Position numbers and translations under genes: made by a program. The notes beneath the pieces are model-generated. The model ran no database searches. It had not been told where the DNA came from and was given only the letters and a program-made list of their open reading frames with translations. 64,000 nt of DNA from Unio delphinus (Eukaryota; Mollusca; Bivalvia; Unionida; Unionidae), in the NCBI GenBank assembly GCA_029339505.1, contig JAQISU010000119.1, forward strand, positions 3,943,001-4,007,000, in the 5' to 3' direction. Positions within the stretch are counted from its first letter, which is position 1. Each line of letters begins with the position of its first letter. This document shows, one piece after another, positions 24,906 to 36,783 of the stretch.

Positions 24906-27115
24906 TTCTGAAAAATTGAAAGGGATGTCAGTGTTCGGTTAGGATATGTATCACAGAGTTTCAGTTACACACCAATCAATACAATGCTTAGTATATATGA
25001 CAATTAAAGACGTGTGTCAATACAAATATTAACAGGGCAAATGTTTAAGAACGTCATTGTTAAGTAACTTTTTGTAACTTCATATACGCAGCAACGATGT
25101 TACATTGCTATGACATGTACGTGACCAGTAAGAACATAGACTTAGGCGTTGACAACTAGGCTGTATTGAACTGTCAAATATTTCAGTAATGAAGTAAGGA
25201 ATGCCTATGGAAGGAATGCCTATACACACAAAAATATGTGGCTTATATTATAATTGCAAAATAACTGACGTGATATATGAGCATCATAATAGTTTGTTTC
25301 ATCCATGCTTATAGGTAGTTTACTTATGTTGTGTCTCAATTATGTGTAGAAGATATTGCAGCTCTCTTGAATCGTTAGTGATGTTGTTAGAATAATAAAG
25401 ATTTAACTATCCTCATAGAAATCGTAGTCTCCTGCAGCATGGAGTAAAACGTATGAGGTTCTCAAATGATACTCTACATTTTGTTCTACTATTTCAAATT
25501 TGCATGCCTAACAAAATCTCCGAATCCCGTGTAGCTGACATCGTCGTGGAAATTAAATACTTTTGATCAATGTGAATTTGTGATTATCTAAGCTTGTTTA
25601 TTTCCCCATCACTGACCTAATCAACCACACTTAATAAGATTTAAGTGCAATCTCAGCTGAATGATTTCAATAACTGTCTCTTATTAGATTTATTCAATAT
25701 AATGTTAATTGCGATCTTGCAATGTGCTTTCTTTAACTTATATATTATTACTCTTTCTTCATATCCGTCTACTTATATGTAGTTGGCCAACTATTATTTT
25801 TTTCTCTCTCTATCCGCTGCCTACCTCTATCATTTCCTCTCTCTCTCTCATTATGTTGCTTCACACTTTGCTCTCAAACGCTTTCACATTACGTTTATCA
25901 GTATATAAGACCATCTATAAAGGGCACATGTGATTCATTTTGTTTGACTACTAATGTTGCATGCAATTTTAAAATGTATATGCTTGAACATAGAACGTAC
26001 AGTGATCTGTATAAGGTTATTATTGGTATATAAATTCATTAAATATTGTATCTTTTTTATTTTTCATCTGTCATCATTAACATACAAAACTTACATCCCT
26101 CGTTTATCAGGAAGCCCTCTATTTTACTGTTTTCATCATACTACTTTACTTTCAACTATACGGTGTTTGACATCGCTTGTCGATATTAAACTTTTACTTA
26201 ACCCATATAACAATTTGCATAGCGCTAAATAGCCTACAAGTGTTGGTGAGCCATTAACATTCAATCAGTTAATAACCCATCCAATTTATATATCCTTATT
26301 ATAAATGTAAAAATAAAAGTTTCTAAAATTGTAATCTTTCATGTAGTCTTTTGTCAAGTTTTTCCGCAACATGATGTCATGAAATAACTTTGTGCAATTG
26401 TATATAAATCTTTGTAAGTAACAGCTTAATTGGCTTTGACCTTATGAAAATAATAAAACTTTGCAGCACATAAATAAGGTACAGCTAAAATGTATGATCT
26501 GTTCAAGCAACATCTTGTCTATACAAACATAATGTAAATGAATGAAGGAAAAGCTTGCAATTTATATTATGCCTTTATTTGAATATTTCATGAAAAATGA
26601 TATGAGGCACATGATGGATGATGGTACTTTGGTCAGATATAGTAATAACAAGCATATTATCAACTATGTACACTGATGATCAATTATATCTTTAATTCTG
26701 ACCCAAGATCACATAAGATAAATGTCTGATGCTTTAAACACACGCACACACAGTGTCATTTTTGTGTTTCAAGTTCATATGTACATGTAAAGAAGTCAAC
26801 ATGGTTGCAGAATAGGATATATACGTGCCAGATATCCTAGCAAGCTAAACCGATGTTACATTGAGTCATACTGGCATGAACTTGATAGGAAACATTTTTT
26901 TCTCAGAAATTACAAGTATTGCCATTGTTATATCTTTAAAATGCTGACATATGAGATGAAACTCCGTCATTGGTGAAATGTGACCTAGTACTCACCATTT
27001 GCATTGCTATATTTTTATCACAGTTTTGGTCCAGTAATCCCATGATATCAACAATAACACATTTCAAATGTAGAAAAATAATTATAAATATTAAAAGAAA
27101 GTTGCACATTGTTTG

Positions 27116-27213
<98 letters not shown>

Positions 27214-28739
27214 TGAAGAGTACAATATTGTTTAAATATTTTTTTGAGAATACTTATGAAATTTGGAGCATATGTAGGCAATGGTTCTGTAGCATCATAT
27301 GATGTCTTCTTGATATGCAATCTCCGCTTGATAAATCTGGCTCTGTCCAGGTTGCTTCAGCAGCAAAAGTGTTCGATGAAAAAGCATATGTTGAGAATTT
27401 GTTCTATCCTGTTGGGTGTTTACAAAATGTATGTTAGTCCTGTTTGATATTTGAGAATTTTTGAACATTAAAAACGGGATTGCCGTTGTTGTCATTTGAC
27501 AATTATACTTGGGATGACTTAGGCTGAGTTTTTTTTGTAGTCATGTGACGAGCAATGCAAATTACAAGTCCCATGTCAGGTTTCACCTGTGCTGAAGTTT
27601 CAATGCGCCTGTCAGCGAATTTAAGACATTACAATCACAAATCGTGCAATTTCTAAGAAAAAGTCATTTACAAATATCATTTTTTAAAATTTGCTAGGAC
27701 TGCTAATAAACAGCTACCAGATACCACTACTGTAAGGTGACAGTGATTCCAGTGTTTGAGTAGGCATTTGGCTCAGACCTCTCACCTCTGCATCAGTGTC
27801 CAAATATGACAAATTGAGTGGGAATATTAAGAAGTCTGATATAGAAAGCAGACTCTCATTCCTTATAAACATTATCGAGTCAAATTTGTAGTCTAAAATG
27901 TTAACTCTTTGAGCTGAAAATTGGTGCTAAACTATAACACGGTTATGTTTAGGATGAAGTATTTGGTTCAGATCTTGATTAGGTTAGAGGAGAAATAAAA
28001 TTTAGGCATTCATTGTTTTATGTATTAAAAAATGATACTAGCCCTTAAGGATTGGTTTCTTGCACTACAAGCAGGCATGTTGATTTTATAGAGAATGTAA
28101 TCCTTGTTTATACAGTAGTATATAACTATGAAGGTACTTTTAATCAATATTTTAATTATCTCTTTGTGTTTAAGTCATTTTAAGTGATTGCTTTTAACCA
28201 AAAAATTGTCTTAACTAGTTTAACATGATTGATACATCTTGTAGTTTTGGTTTTTATTGGCTCAGATTAATAAAAGATTTAAATACTTAATACATGTAAT
28301 ACATTTTCCAAAACATAGCTATATTTATGTGACCTCTGTTTCAGCCTGACTCTGAAAAGTAAAACACTTCAACAAGCAATAGTGTGCGTTATAGAAAAAT
28401 AAGCATTTTACTATATGTTAACAGCTTCGACATTCACTTGAGCTTATCAATTTACTGAAATCAGGCGTCTGCTGTGCGCTAAAACTTCTTAACACAAAGG
28501 AGAAAAGGAACATAATAACACTCTTGAAAGAGCTTTAGATCAATATATGGTATATCACTATTCAATAGCGTGACTATCTGTTGGAGGGGCTTGGCAGGTT
28601 TATATTAGCCAAAATTGGGCTAATTCCTACAAAGTTGTTCTTTACACCCGTAGGAAGGAACTATATTTTGGATAAATGTATAATAATCCAAAATTTGGCT
28701 AGTGTCTTTAAGTATAACCCCCATGTATGTGTGATATGG
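24906..28739. other. Intergenic, no gene supported
   Basis: AT-rich DNA with short unassigned frames only, for example at 25709-25933 and 25954-26232. No transposon ends recognised. Confidence 0.45.
27119..27211. repeat. (TA)n microsatellite
   Basis: About 46 uninterrupted TA units. Confidence 0.97.
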
Positions 28740-29700
28740 TCACGTGTTATCCAGGGAGTTTTCTCGGGTATCTGAGTATTTTAAAAAAATTGAGCATCCT
28801 ATACACGAGATGACACGTGTTACGATTAATAGGCCGAAACCCGATTTTTATCTAACCGGATTCGCTCGTGTGGTATCATTTTAATTTGCTAAAGGACTTC
28901 ATCCGTGTTGTTATGTTTGGTTTGGTAGACATATATCTAAAAAAACACTGGATGACTAAAGTGTTTTTACGGTATATGATTGATTGTAAAATAATTATAT
29001 CGCTGATTGTCAGTGAAGCAATTATATCATATCGGAAACAAGCTGAAGTATGATTACCACAACCCGATAGTCTAAATAGATAATCAGAGATAACAAAAAA
29101 CAATTTCCTGACCTCGACGAAGAATATATCGTTAAATTATCCAAGGAGATTTTTGAAGTTTGAAATAAACACGCAAAAGACCTCAGTAGAGGAATAATTT
29201 TTAAATTCACCCAGTGTGGAAAAGATGATCACAGCGACATTATTCGCGATTAATTCTAGATGTTGCTGAATACGATTTTATAATCGCAGATGCAACATAT
29301 AAAGGTATATATCTCAATCGTAAAGACGCTTTCTTGTCCGACGGAACAAAATTCGGTAAAATTGTTATTTACAAAGTTGGAATTAATTCCCAATACACGT
29401 TTTTAAGAGCGTCTATGCTGACTTATGCTTCTATCCATTTAATATTGATGATAAATAGATTTTCATGAATCCGCCAGATTCGCCACTGATTAATTTTAAA
29501 TAGATGTAAAACATAGCGAACTAGTGGCTAAATTTACAAATTCCGACGAATGCTGGGGATGTATGCAGAATAAAAAGGGAAATATTGCGTGATTATGCTA
29601 AATCAGCAAATGTTACAATTGAAAACAATTACTTGAAAACAAAATCAGTTATCAGAACTATCTTGTGCGCCTTCGTGTTCCGATCCAATATGTAGATTTA
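28740..29700 (+). pseudogene. Family-B DNA polymerase (element C), C-terminal half, decayed
   Basis: Aligns in three frames with the polymerase of element B. It starts at motif A residues CYPGSFLGY (about 28745) and continues through YMIDCKIIISLIVSEAII (28974-29030) and on to the linker before the helicase near 29700. Stops and frame changes occur every few dozen codons. The part upstream of motif A is absent or unrecognisable. Confidence 0.7.
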
Positions 29701-30665
29701 ACACCAATTACTTAAATGGGTGTGGTGGGTCAGGGAAGATGACTTGTGGCATCGAATTAGTTAGAGGAAAATCAAACATGACTGTGCTAACACCAACCCA
29801 CAGGCTTGCGAGAGAGGAGAAAGAGCGAGGAGTTAATGCTTGCACTTATCACAGTTTCTTTCGATGTAAAGGTGACGCATGGACTCCTGACCGAATGGGC
29901 GAGAAATATATTCCTGAAATTATTTTTTGGGATGAGATATGCACAGTGTCGTTAGATATATTAAAATATGTTTTTTGATTGGATATTAATAGCGATTACA
30001 ACTGTGATATTGTGTAGCGATCATGTTCAACCACCACATGTGTTGGTTTATCTCCACATGACTGGCTGAAGAAGTTTATAGATCATTATGAAGAAATTAA
30101 TACTAATCTCAGATCTATTGATACAAAATTAAGTGAGTTTAATAAATAAATTAATCAGATTACAACCCGATAAAATCCACTCTGAAATAGCGTGTGAAAT
30201 AATTTCAGAATCCCAATTAAATGATTATTGTGAAGCGTGGAGACCAAACAATTGTATAGTGGCAAGTAGAAAGATAATCAGATACACACTTCAGATGAAG
30301 TTATTTGAAACGAACAAAAAAATTCCCAACACTTCCAGTACCATTGTGTTACAGGCATATGGATACACGAAGACAGAATATTGAAATTGATATTCCATGA
30401 CAAACTAAGAATTAGATTGTCGTGTTAAATGATATTGTGTCGGTTGATATCAGTGTTGTCGAACATGCATTACATGCTGATAAATCCCCATTACGCTAGG
30501 ATACGCAATGACGATACATTTCTAGCAGGGATAGACTATATCCGATACGATTTTTTGGATCGTAGATGATCACATCGATTGGACGAATTTAGTTTACTTT
30601 GCAATATCCAGAGTACGATTTTGTTTTAGATGCTAAGAACACTAGCAACAATGAAATTGTCAGCT
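29701..30665 (+). pseudogene. SF1 helicase domain (element C), decayed, fused downstream of polymerase
   Basis: Walker A-like NGCGGSGK at about 29718, then LTPTHRLAREEKERGVN and an FWDEICTVSLDIL motif II (29739-29978). Here the codon that is a stop in element B at 39255-39257 is a serine codon, which supports a continuous ancestral frame. A second block (30133-30384) includes IRLQPDKIHSEIACEIISES and ASRKIIRYTLQMKLFE. Motifs III, V and VI are badly damaged. Confidence 0.7.
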
Positions 30666-30726
30666 ATGGCATAATCAGAAACAAAAGTCGCTGGTAATAA
30701 ACAACAGGATAAAAATTAACAGAGAA

Positions 30727-30933
30727 TTTGACATTGATGCTGAATTTATAATTACAGTGAAACAACAAAAGAATAATCAGTCCGCGAGTTGTAATTGTAT
30801 AATGCGTTGGTTTTTGTCGGATCAAGATCCTCACCAATTCACCGCAGACAGAAAAGATAATAGTCTTGGTCATACCAGATGTTCTGTGATGTTGACTTGT
30901 CTTGAGTGTAACAGACGCAGAGGTGCTAGTTAA
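30727..30933 (+). CDS. HNH-like zinc-binding reading frame (element C copy)
   Basis: A 68-codon open stretch ending at the TAA 30931-30933. It contains SASCNC, then DRKDNSLGHTR and VMLTCLECNRRRG: a treble-clef arrangement of the HNH type. The first Cys of the Cys pair seen in element B is Ser here. The stop overlaps the integrase stop on the other strand by 8 bp, exactly as in B. No own ATG at the start, so probably an in-frame or slipped tail of the helicase. Confidence 0.55.
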   Translation, partial: FDIDAEFIITVKQQKNNQSASCNCIMRWFLSDQDPHQFTADRKDNSLGHTRCSVMLTCLECNRRRGAS

Positions 30934-31848
30934 GACCACGCGGTGGTAACTTATTATCATCAGGTATCACTTTTAACTGCTCACGTGTAAATCCGCGCTG
31001 AAAAGCAGTTGAATCCAATCTATAGATTGTTGGTCTACCCGTGGACCTAGTTATGTTAGATATTTTATGTGTGGTGACATTCCAAATAGGATCAGTAGCT
31101 CTCTTTTTACCGCCTTCGAGTTCTCCTGGTTCATATAAATATCTCACAGTGACATTGCCGAGTATTCATTGTTTTGAAAAATCATTGTGTTATTTGTACA
31201 CGTAAATTCTTCTGTTTAATGGAGTTAATAGGTTTCATATTGATTGTTCGAGTAATTTCATTTTTTAGCGCGATAATTACACCTGGTAATCTCTGAAGCT
31301 AATCAAGAGATCGTGTATCCTGAACAAATTCCTTCGCGTATTTTTATCCAAATAACAGTTTAAATAGTTCAACATTTTTGCCTGATCACAATGTAGTGCA
31401 GTATGTCCTCGTCTGATTTTGGCATTATGATGCGTCATTGTTGATAACACTGCACCCTAAAACTCAACTTGCAATAGATTTTGCCACTGCAGAGGACCTC
31501 GTCGATAAGTCCTTTCAAACGCAGAAACTACTTCAGTTGATTTCTTTGTATTTAATGGTTCAGCTTGTTTGTATCTATTCGCAAAATCAGCGCATACTTG
31601 TATGTTTGTTTATTGACAGTATCATGCGGCAGAAATAATATATCAGCCTGATGAACTTCCTTAGGGACGCTTACATCAAAATGTGCAAAGTTAATTTGTT
31701 TAGGCGGTGGTAGATACATCTGCCATATAGCCTGTTTAGATAACCAATCCGCCTCGGTGGTATTTTTCACTTTTGCCGCGTTAGCGAGTTTATCGGTTGC
31801 TGATTCACCCCTCCAGTATCCTCTTGGGGAATAATAAATAGATTCCAT
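30926..31848 (-). pseudogene. Retroviral-type integrase (element C), frameshifted
   Basis: N-terminal part at 31552-31848 (starting MESIYYSPRGYW, with FLPHD and YKYAL). C-terminal part at 30926-31147 includes YLYEPGELEGGKKRATDPIW and GFTREQLKVIPDD. The central catalytic region between them is frameshifted and has lost the part holding the conserved Glu. Same family as the element B integrase. Confidence 0.75.
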
Positions 31849-32190
31849 GCTGTAATTAATTACCAGCAACCAGCATTAATTTACTTTTCATCGCCGATTT
31901 CATCAACCATGAAGCTAATTTTTATTCTGCGATATGTCTGTGTTGCTGAATACTGCTTTTATAAACAAAATCATGAGCATGTCACGCCTTATCAATAGCA
32001 TTTATTGTATATTCGCCGGGGCGGGGTTTTTCTTGATCATCGCATTGGATATCGAGTCTGATTCCAGGTCCACAATAACTATACCCTGGAAGGTGTTTTC
32101 TTTCTGGATATTTTGCCCATGGAGTCCCGGAAGTTTTGCTAATTTGGCTGCAATATTACCTCCTCGCTTTTTTCAAGCTGGCTGACTGAT
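31849..32190 (-). pseudogene. PLA2-like protein (element C), truncated
   Basis: Minus strand retains a GGNIAAKLAKLPG segment matching element B residues about 56-67, then decayed PLA2-like sequence leading to the integrase start. The N-terminal zinc ribbon present in B is missing; the homology stops near 32190. Confidence 0.6.
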
Positions 32191-32229
32191 AACTGCTAAT
32201 CACACAAATTGTTTTTCAGTTCCTTTGCA

Positions 32230-33140
32230 TGTGAAGTTGGTAGCGAGTTGATAACCCAGATATGCAAAGCTGCTGACAATCGCCAAATATTTCGCGTGGC
32301 TACCTCAGTGTTTTTAATAGTTTCAAATTTACTGAGGTCTTTTTTTCAATATCATCATCTCTCATATAGTTCAGTATACGAACGAGGCCTGATGTTTCAT
32401 AAGCTGATATTAAATTCATGATTTTGGATTTTCTCAAGTGCAGTACTGGAACATCTGGAAGAAATGTTGCATACTTTTGTTCCCATCTATAAGCTTAAAT
32501 AGATTTCTTGCTATCTTATAGTCAGGTACAAACATAACATTTTCATTTGTTTCACCAAGTTCGCCCTTCTTAACAAATAATCATCGAAAACACCTTTTAA
32601 TGTGACCATATCATCATCTCTACCACTGATAGGTGCAGAATGACAGCATATTATTTGTGGTGTTTGTTTTATAGATCTTGATACTCTCGTATGCTTTTAT
32701 CACTACCTCAGACTACAGTTTCATCTTTGTTCGTGATAAATGGCATCTGTTTTTCATCAAAGAGGGCTTGAACATCTTGGAGATTATATTGATTGGCATC
32801 AACTTTTGACCTAATATTTTAATAATCTTCATCCTCATCTTCGTCTTGCTCTGTTTTAATTCATTTTATCTTCATTAATTTGCTGTGCATCCTCCTCATA
32901 TAATTCCCAGACACAAATATATGGCAAAAGATCACAAGATACATTTGGATCGTTCTGGATGTTTTTTCATATCCTTGACTGTTACCCACTTACTCTTAAT
33001 TACTATAATGGAGGTAATGGCTCCATTAATGGTTTCGATATCTTCATTGGAAATGTTTAGTGGGACGTTTTTCATTTCTGTCATTATTATTGACAGTAGG
33101 CCTATCCATTTTCTCCATAGCATGAATAGCCAAGGATGAA
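32230..33140 (-). pseudogene. Unrecognised virus-element gene, frameshifted
   Basis: A chain of minus-strand pieces in shifting frames: LNISNEDIETINGAITSIIV (32932-33123), an acidic stretch DEDEDED near 32830-32850, SKVDANQYNLQDVQALFDEK around 32755-32815, and a C-terminal piece with EVATRNIWRLSAAL (about 32255-32320). The C-terminal piece recurs at 16010-16150 next to polymerase copy 1, so this gene family is shared between two kinds of element. I do not recognise the family. Confidence 0.45.
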
Positions 33141-33144
33141 ACTA

Positions 33145-33640
33145 TTTCAACTTGGGACATTTCTATGTCAGTCTTTTACTACAAGCTCCGATCTGTGATA
33201 AGTAGTAGAACGAACGATATTTCGGTTACGTTTGGGCCATGCATGATAAGTTTTGATGCCGAAAAGGAAACTTACGGGAAAGTTTTCTCACACGTTAGCG
33301 TTCGATTTAGATACAAGGTGCGATTAAGCATTGGAAGTGATGAAACAAAGAGCATGACGAACTCCTTGAAAGAAAAATTTCCGCATGCAATTTTTTTCAT
33401 ATGTACCAAAAATTCAACGACAATGTAGGACGACATCTTCAAGAAAATGGGGCATCATTTTTGGAAAAAAAGATGGAACAATATTTTCCACAAATGATGC
33501 GTAATTTGAAACCAAATGTCAGAATTTGGAACCCTATTTACAATAATTGCCAGATTTCAAATCATATTGTCGAAGATTCGTGTTGGGCAAAATCAATAAT
33601 TAATTTTTTTTCCGCCCATTACGCGACGGAGTAATCAGTG
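33145..33640 (+). pseudogene. Mutator-like (MULE) transposase fragment
   Basis: Plus-strand frames carry FNLGHFYV (about 33149), then TFGPCMISF, IGSDETKSMTNSL, EKFPHAIFF (33165-33428) and, after a frame change, KFNDNVGRHLQENG (33401-33634). The succession of a DPTFNLG-like start, a GTDGE-like position (here GSDET) and a following C..H/N-rich segment is what I know from animal MULE-type DDE transposases. At least two frameshifts. No terminal repeats found. Confidence 0.55.
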
Positions 33641-34089
33641 TACCATGGACGAAAATTAAAAGCTTGTCCATAAACCATATGTTAAAAGCGGCAGTTAATT
33701 GGGACATATACAGGTTCGCTGAACTTATTGAAGTGATCGAACTATTTTTTTAACACCAAATTATCTTTATTATATGTACTATTTAAAGCAACATGTTATT
33801 CCACAACTAGTATTTCATGATATGTCACAAATGGATAAGCAAAGGTATATAGACAACTTTATGCTGTCATAACCACAAACAGCAACATAATCCAGATATA
33901 TCAGTGCCAGCAGCATATAATTTAATTGTCACAAGGCTTCCAAAAATTTTGATAAAAAGACAGACCAGCGGAAATGGCCAGCATCAGAACGGATTAAAAA
34001 GTATTATAAATGACCAATTGGAGAAAGGAATGTACTTTCAGATTATACCGAATCAATATAATAACGAATCGTTCATTATGTAGGGAGTA

Positions 34090-34095
<6 letters not shown>

Positions 34096-34159
<64 letters not shown>

Positions 34160-34160
34160 T
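34096..34160. repeat. (GT)n-(GA)n compound microsatellite
   Basis: GT tract (34096-34134) joined to a GA tract (34135-34160). Confidence 0.97.
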
Positions 34161-34258
34161 CAGTCATCAGACAGAGAGACAACTTTTGTATGACAATAAC
34201 ATATTTGCTACATTTGTTTTTGGTCAATTTTAATATTCTATAGGTCATCATTTTAGGA

Positions 34259-34403
34259 CTGTAATCTCCACTCAATAAATAAATGACGAATCTCTCCATC
34301 GCATCGCTCCATCGATCATCGTGTAGTATTTGGACGGGCGATGGAGCGATGAATTGATGCGATGGAGAGATTTTTTAATTTATTACTTGAGTGGAAATTA
34401 CAG
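34259..34403. mobile_element. Foldback/MITE-like inverted repeat, 145 bp
   Basis: CTGTAATCTCCACTCAA at the left pairs with TTGAGTGGAAATTACAG at the right, and the match continues through AATCTCTCCATCGCATC against its complement. No clear target duplication. Confidence 0.65.
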
Positions 34404-34610
34404 CCGAAATATATAGTAGTAGTAAATTGCATTTGTATTTATTATTGATAAATCTGACACAAGAACACGAAGTTTTAAAGAAGAAAAATCAGGGGAGGGA
34501 TAACCTTTGTTAATTTTCAGATGAGATGGTAGATACAGTACGATTCGAAGTAAATTTCGGTTGAATTGGGTGTGAATTTGAGATGAGTTTTGTGGATTTG
34601 CAATAGATTC

Positions 34611-34668
34611 GGGTGGATTTGGGGTGGTTTGGGGTGTATTTGGGTGTATTTGGGTGGATTTGGGTGTT
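34611..34668 (+). repeat. G-rich short tandem repeat
   Basis: Six GGG or GGGG runs spaced by 4-8 bases in a TTTGGGTGTA-like repeat. Confidence 0.8.
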
Positions 34669-34757
34669 TCGTAACACCCCCCATATGGGTGTCGGTTTGG
34701 AGGGAGGAGGACATACGCCGGATAGTATTAGCACATTAGTTGAAGCATGGCTGCATA

Positions 34758-35525
34758 ATCCAACCTGACCATCCACGATGGCCTCAATGCGGATGATATA
34801 ACTATTTCCGCTATTGACCTCACCATATGCTCACCTTCCGTAGCATAGATGATGGACTGGAGAGTGGACCAAACAGACTCACATTGGAATTGACCACTAT
34901 ATAATTCCTCTACAGATGATGGTACAGCTCGACTGGATTAAAATGACCCTAGGTGGAAATATAGAAAGCTAATTTGGTATTATTCAAAAAAAAAATCTAA
35001 AACAAAAAAAAAATGATAACCAATGACATGGATAATGATGACATAAATGCATACTAACAAAATATAATTGAAATCACAACACAAGCAGCCTCCATGAACA
35101 TACCCATAACTAGTGGTAATCAAACCAAAAGAGCAGTCAAATTGTGGAATGCCCAGTGTAAACTGGCACGACGAGAAAACAAACAAGCATTCAATAAGTT
35201 CAGACGAACAGATTATTCATTGAAAACTTCTACGATAAATAGGAAATTTTGTTTTACCAGTAATATAACAATTAGTACCAAACAAGTCGGGAACAAGATT
35301 AGCACGATTAGATGAAAAACACATACATATACGCCTAACATTATAAACTCAAAAAACAAATAGGACAAGGCAGACAAGCTTGCTAAATCATTTTCAAACA
35401 TAATCTGTAACTTTAACCACACTATCATTCCAGCAGCATATGAGAAAAGTAGAACAAATCCACATAAATGTATTCAGTGACCTTGTCCCCAAAGAATCCA
35501 TCTTAAAAATGACATAGCCACCCTT
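34758..35525 (+). pseudogene. LINE-type retrotransposon fragment (endonuclease end and linker)
   Basis: The first part reads NLTIHDGLNADD then AIDLTICSPSVA, the C-terminal part of an APE-type endonuclease. A later frame (35094-35315) reads LWNAQCKLARRENKQAFNKF, the linker usually found before the reverse transcriptase. Further on DKADKLAKSFSN matches the same linker region. No reverse transcriptase motifs follow, so this is a 5'- and 3'-truncated remnant with several stops. Confidence 0.6.
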
Positions 35526-35546
35526 GAATGCGACCAATACCAAATA

Positions 35547-35660
35547 GTGTTAGGTATTTTATTAAAATTTATCAACTAACATCAAAACATCAAACATATA
35601 TAGTGTAAGGTATTTTATTAAAATTTACCAAATAACATCAGAACGTCAAGCATACAATAT
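35547..35660. repeat. Tandem duplication, about 60 bp unit
   Basis: Two diverged copies of a unit beginning TAGGTATTTTATTAAAATTTA (35552) and AAGGTATTTTATTAAAATTT (35607). Confidence 0.75.
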
Positions 35661-35841
35661 GAAATATACCTGACAATCGGAATGCAACCATAGTGATCAA
35701 ATTCCTAAACTAAACAGGACCCCAGTCACATCAGCTCTTAAAAACCTACATGACGGTACAATCATATATGCATGATCATTGAAACTGTCTTTAACAAATG
35801 GTAAAAACAAAAAATTTTGAATAAACCAATCTAACCACCGA

Positions 35842-36130
35842 AGCAGCAGAGAGGGTGAACAGACCACGATTTCAAGCAAAAATAAGGCTTCCAGATCATG
35901 TTTTCGAACAAAATATGGCCTATAGATAACGTTTTCGAACAAAATATCAGGTTTCCAACAAATCTCATTTAACCAAAAAAAAGTCTCCATTTTTGCAAAA
36001 ACGGAGATTTTACGATTTTTTAATCAATTTTGCTCGCAACGATGTGGTCATCCACCCTCTCTGCTGCTAAAGTTTTCAGTTCTGGGTTAATAATTCTTTT
36101 ACGATTTCAACCGAATATTTGATCAAGTCC
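35842..36130 (+). repeat. Terminal inverted repeat of element B
   Basis: Outer end AGCAGCAGAGAGGGTGA (35842-35858); the same motif recurs inverted at 36052-36068. From there to 36130 the repeat matches element A 1485-1570. A GTTTTCGAACAAAATAT motif occurs twice inside (about 35901-35955). The TIR reaches into the last codons of the ATPase gene. Confidence 0.8.
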
Positions 36131-36778
36131 GATACGATATCGTGTCCGAGGATCATGTAGATTTATTGTTGCGAATCCGTGCGGAGTCGACTGAGCATGA
36201 CTAAAGAAATCTCGAAATTGATTGAAGTCCATATCAGAACACCATGTCTGCCATATATTTCTAAGAGTATGAGTATCAACTCCGTTGAATACAGAAAGAA
36301 TATTGCAGTTATCTCTGATGACTTTTGGAACCTGAGTGTAGCGTTGAGTGACATATATCACGTCAGTGTTTTTGTGACGCCCACGGGAAAATATTCTAGC
36401 AGGATTTTTTTGTTTATCCAACATTATATCGTCGTATACGACTAAATTGTTAATATCTCCATCAATATCATCAATGCTCGGTGCTTCATCGATATCGGTT
36501 ATAAAATCAATAATACCCTCTCCGGATTTTTCTACCGCGCTGTCGTTAAAATCTTTTAGCACTTCATAACATCGTTGATCATCTACGCTAGGGGCAATTA
36601 AATACAACTTATCCCACTTCATCCATCTCATTATTAAATTGAGTAACAATTGCGTTTTACCGGATCCAGATGGCCCGATTATAATCATCCGGATAGAGTT
36701 TGGTAGCGCTGCATGATGCTTAACTGGTTCTCTTGTTTTAGTCGCTGAAAAATCAATTATATCCATATTTCTATACAT
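36107..36778 (-). CDS. A32/FtsK-HerA-type genome-packaging ATPase
   Basis: A complete 223-residue frame without internal stop. Walker A is GPSGSGKTQ at residues about 34-42; Walker B is NLVVYDDIM at about 112-120; a conserved RGRHKNTDVIYVTQR segment follows and includes the sensor-type Gln. Size and layout fit the ATPases that drive DNA into capsids of Polintons, virophages and nucleocytoplasmic viruses. A second ATG four codons in is an alternative start. The first ATG lies 5 bases from the divergent PLA2 gene start. The last seven codons and stop lie inside the TIR, so the 3' end is duplicated at 1485-1509 in element A without the rest of the gene. Confidence 0.88.
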   Translation of the reverse strand: MYRNMDIIDFSATKTREPVKHHAALPNSIRMIIIGPSGSGKTQLLLNLIMRWMKWDKLYLIAPSVDDQRCYEVLKDFNDSAVEKSGEGIIDFITDIDEAPSIDDIDGDINNLVVYDDIMLDKQKNPARIFSRGRHKNTDVIYVTQRYTQVPKVIRDNCNILSVFNGVDTHTLRNIWQTWCSDMDFNQFRDFFSHAQSTPHGFATINLHDPRTRYRIGLDQIFG

Positions 36779-36783
36779 AAATT

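Larger units (their letters stand above)
28740..33140. mobile_element. Decayed Polinton/adintovirus-like element C, inverted relative to element B
   Basis: Contains polymerase, helicase and HNH-like blocks on the plus strand, then integrase, PLA2-like and an unrecognised gene on the minus strand. The order mirrors element B from its polymerase to its PLA2 gene. No terminal repeat was found on either side. Many stops and indels make it older than B. Confidence 0.75.
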
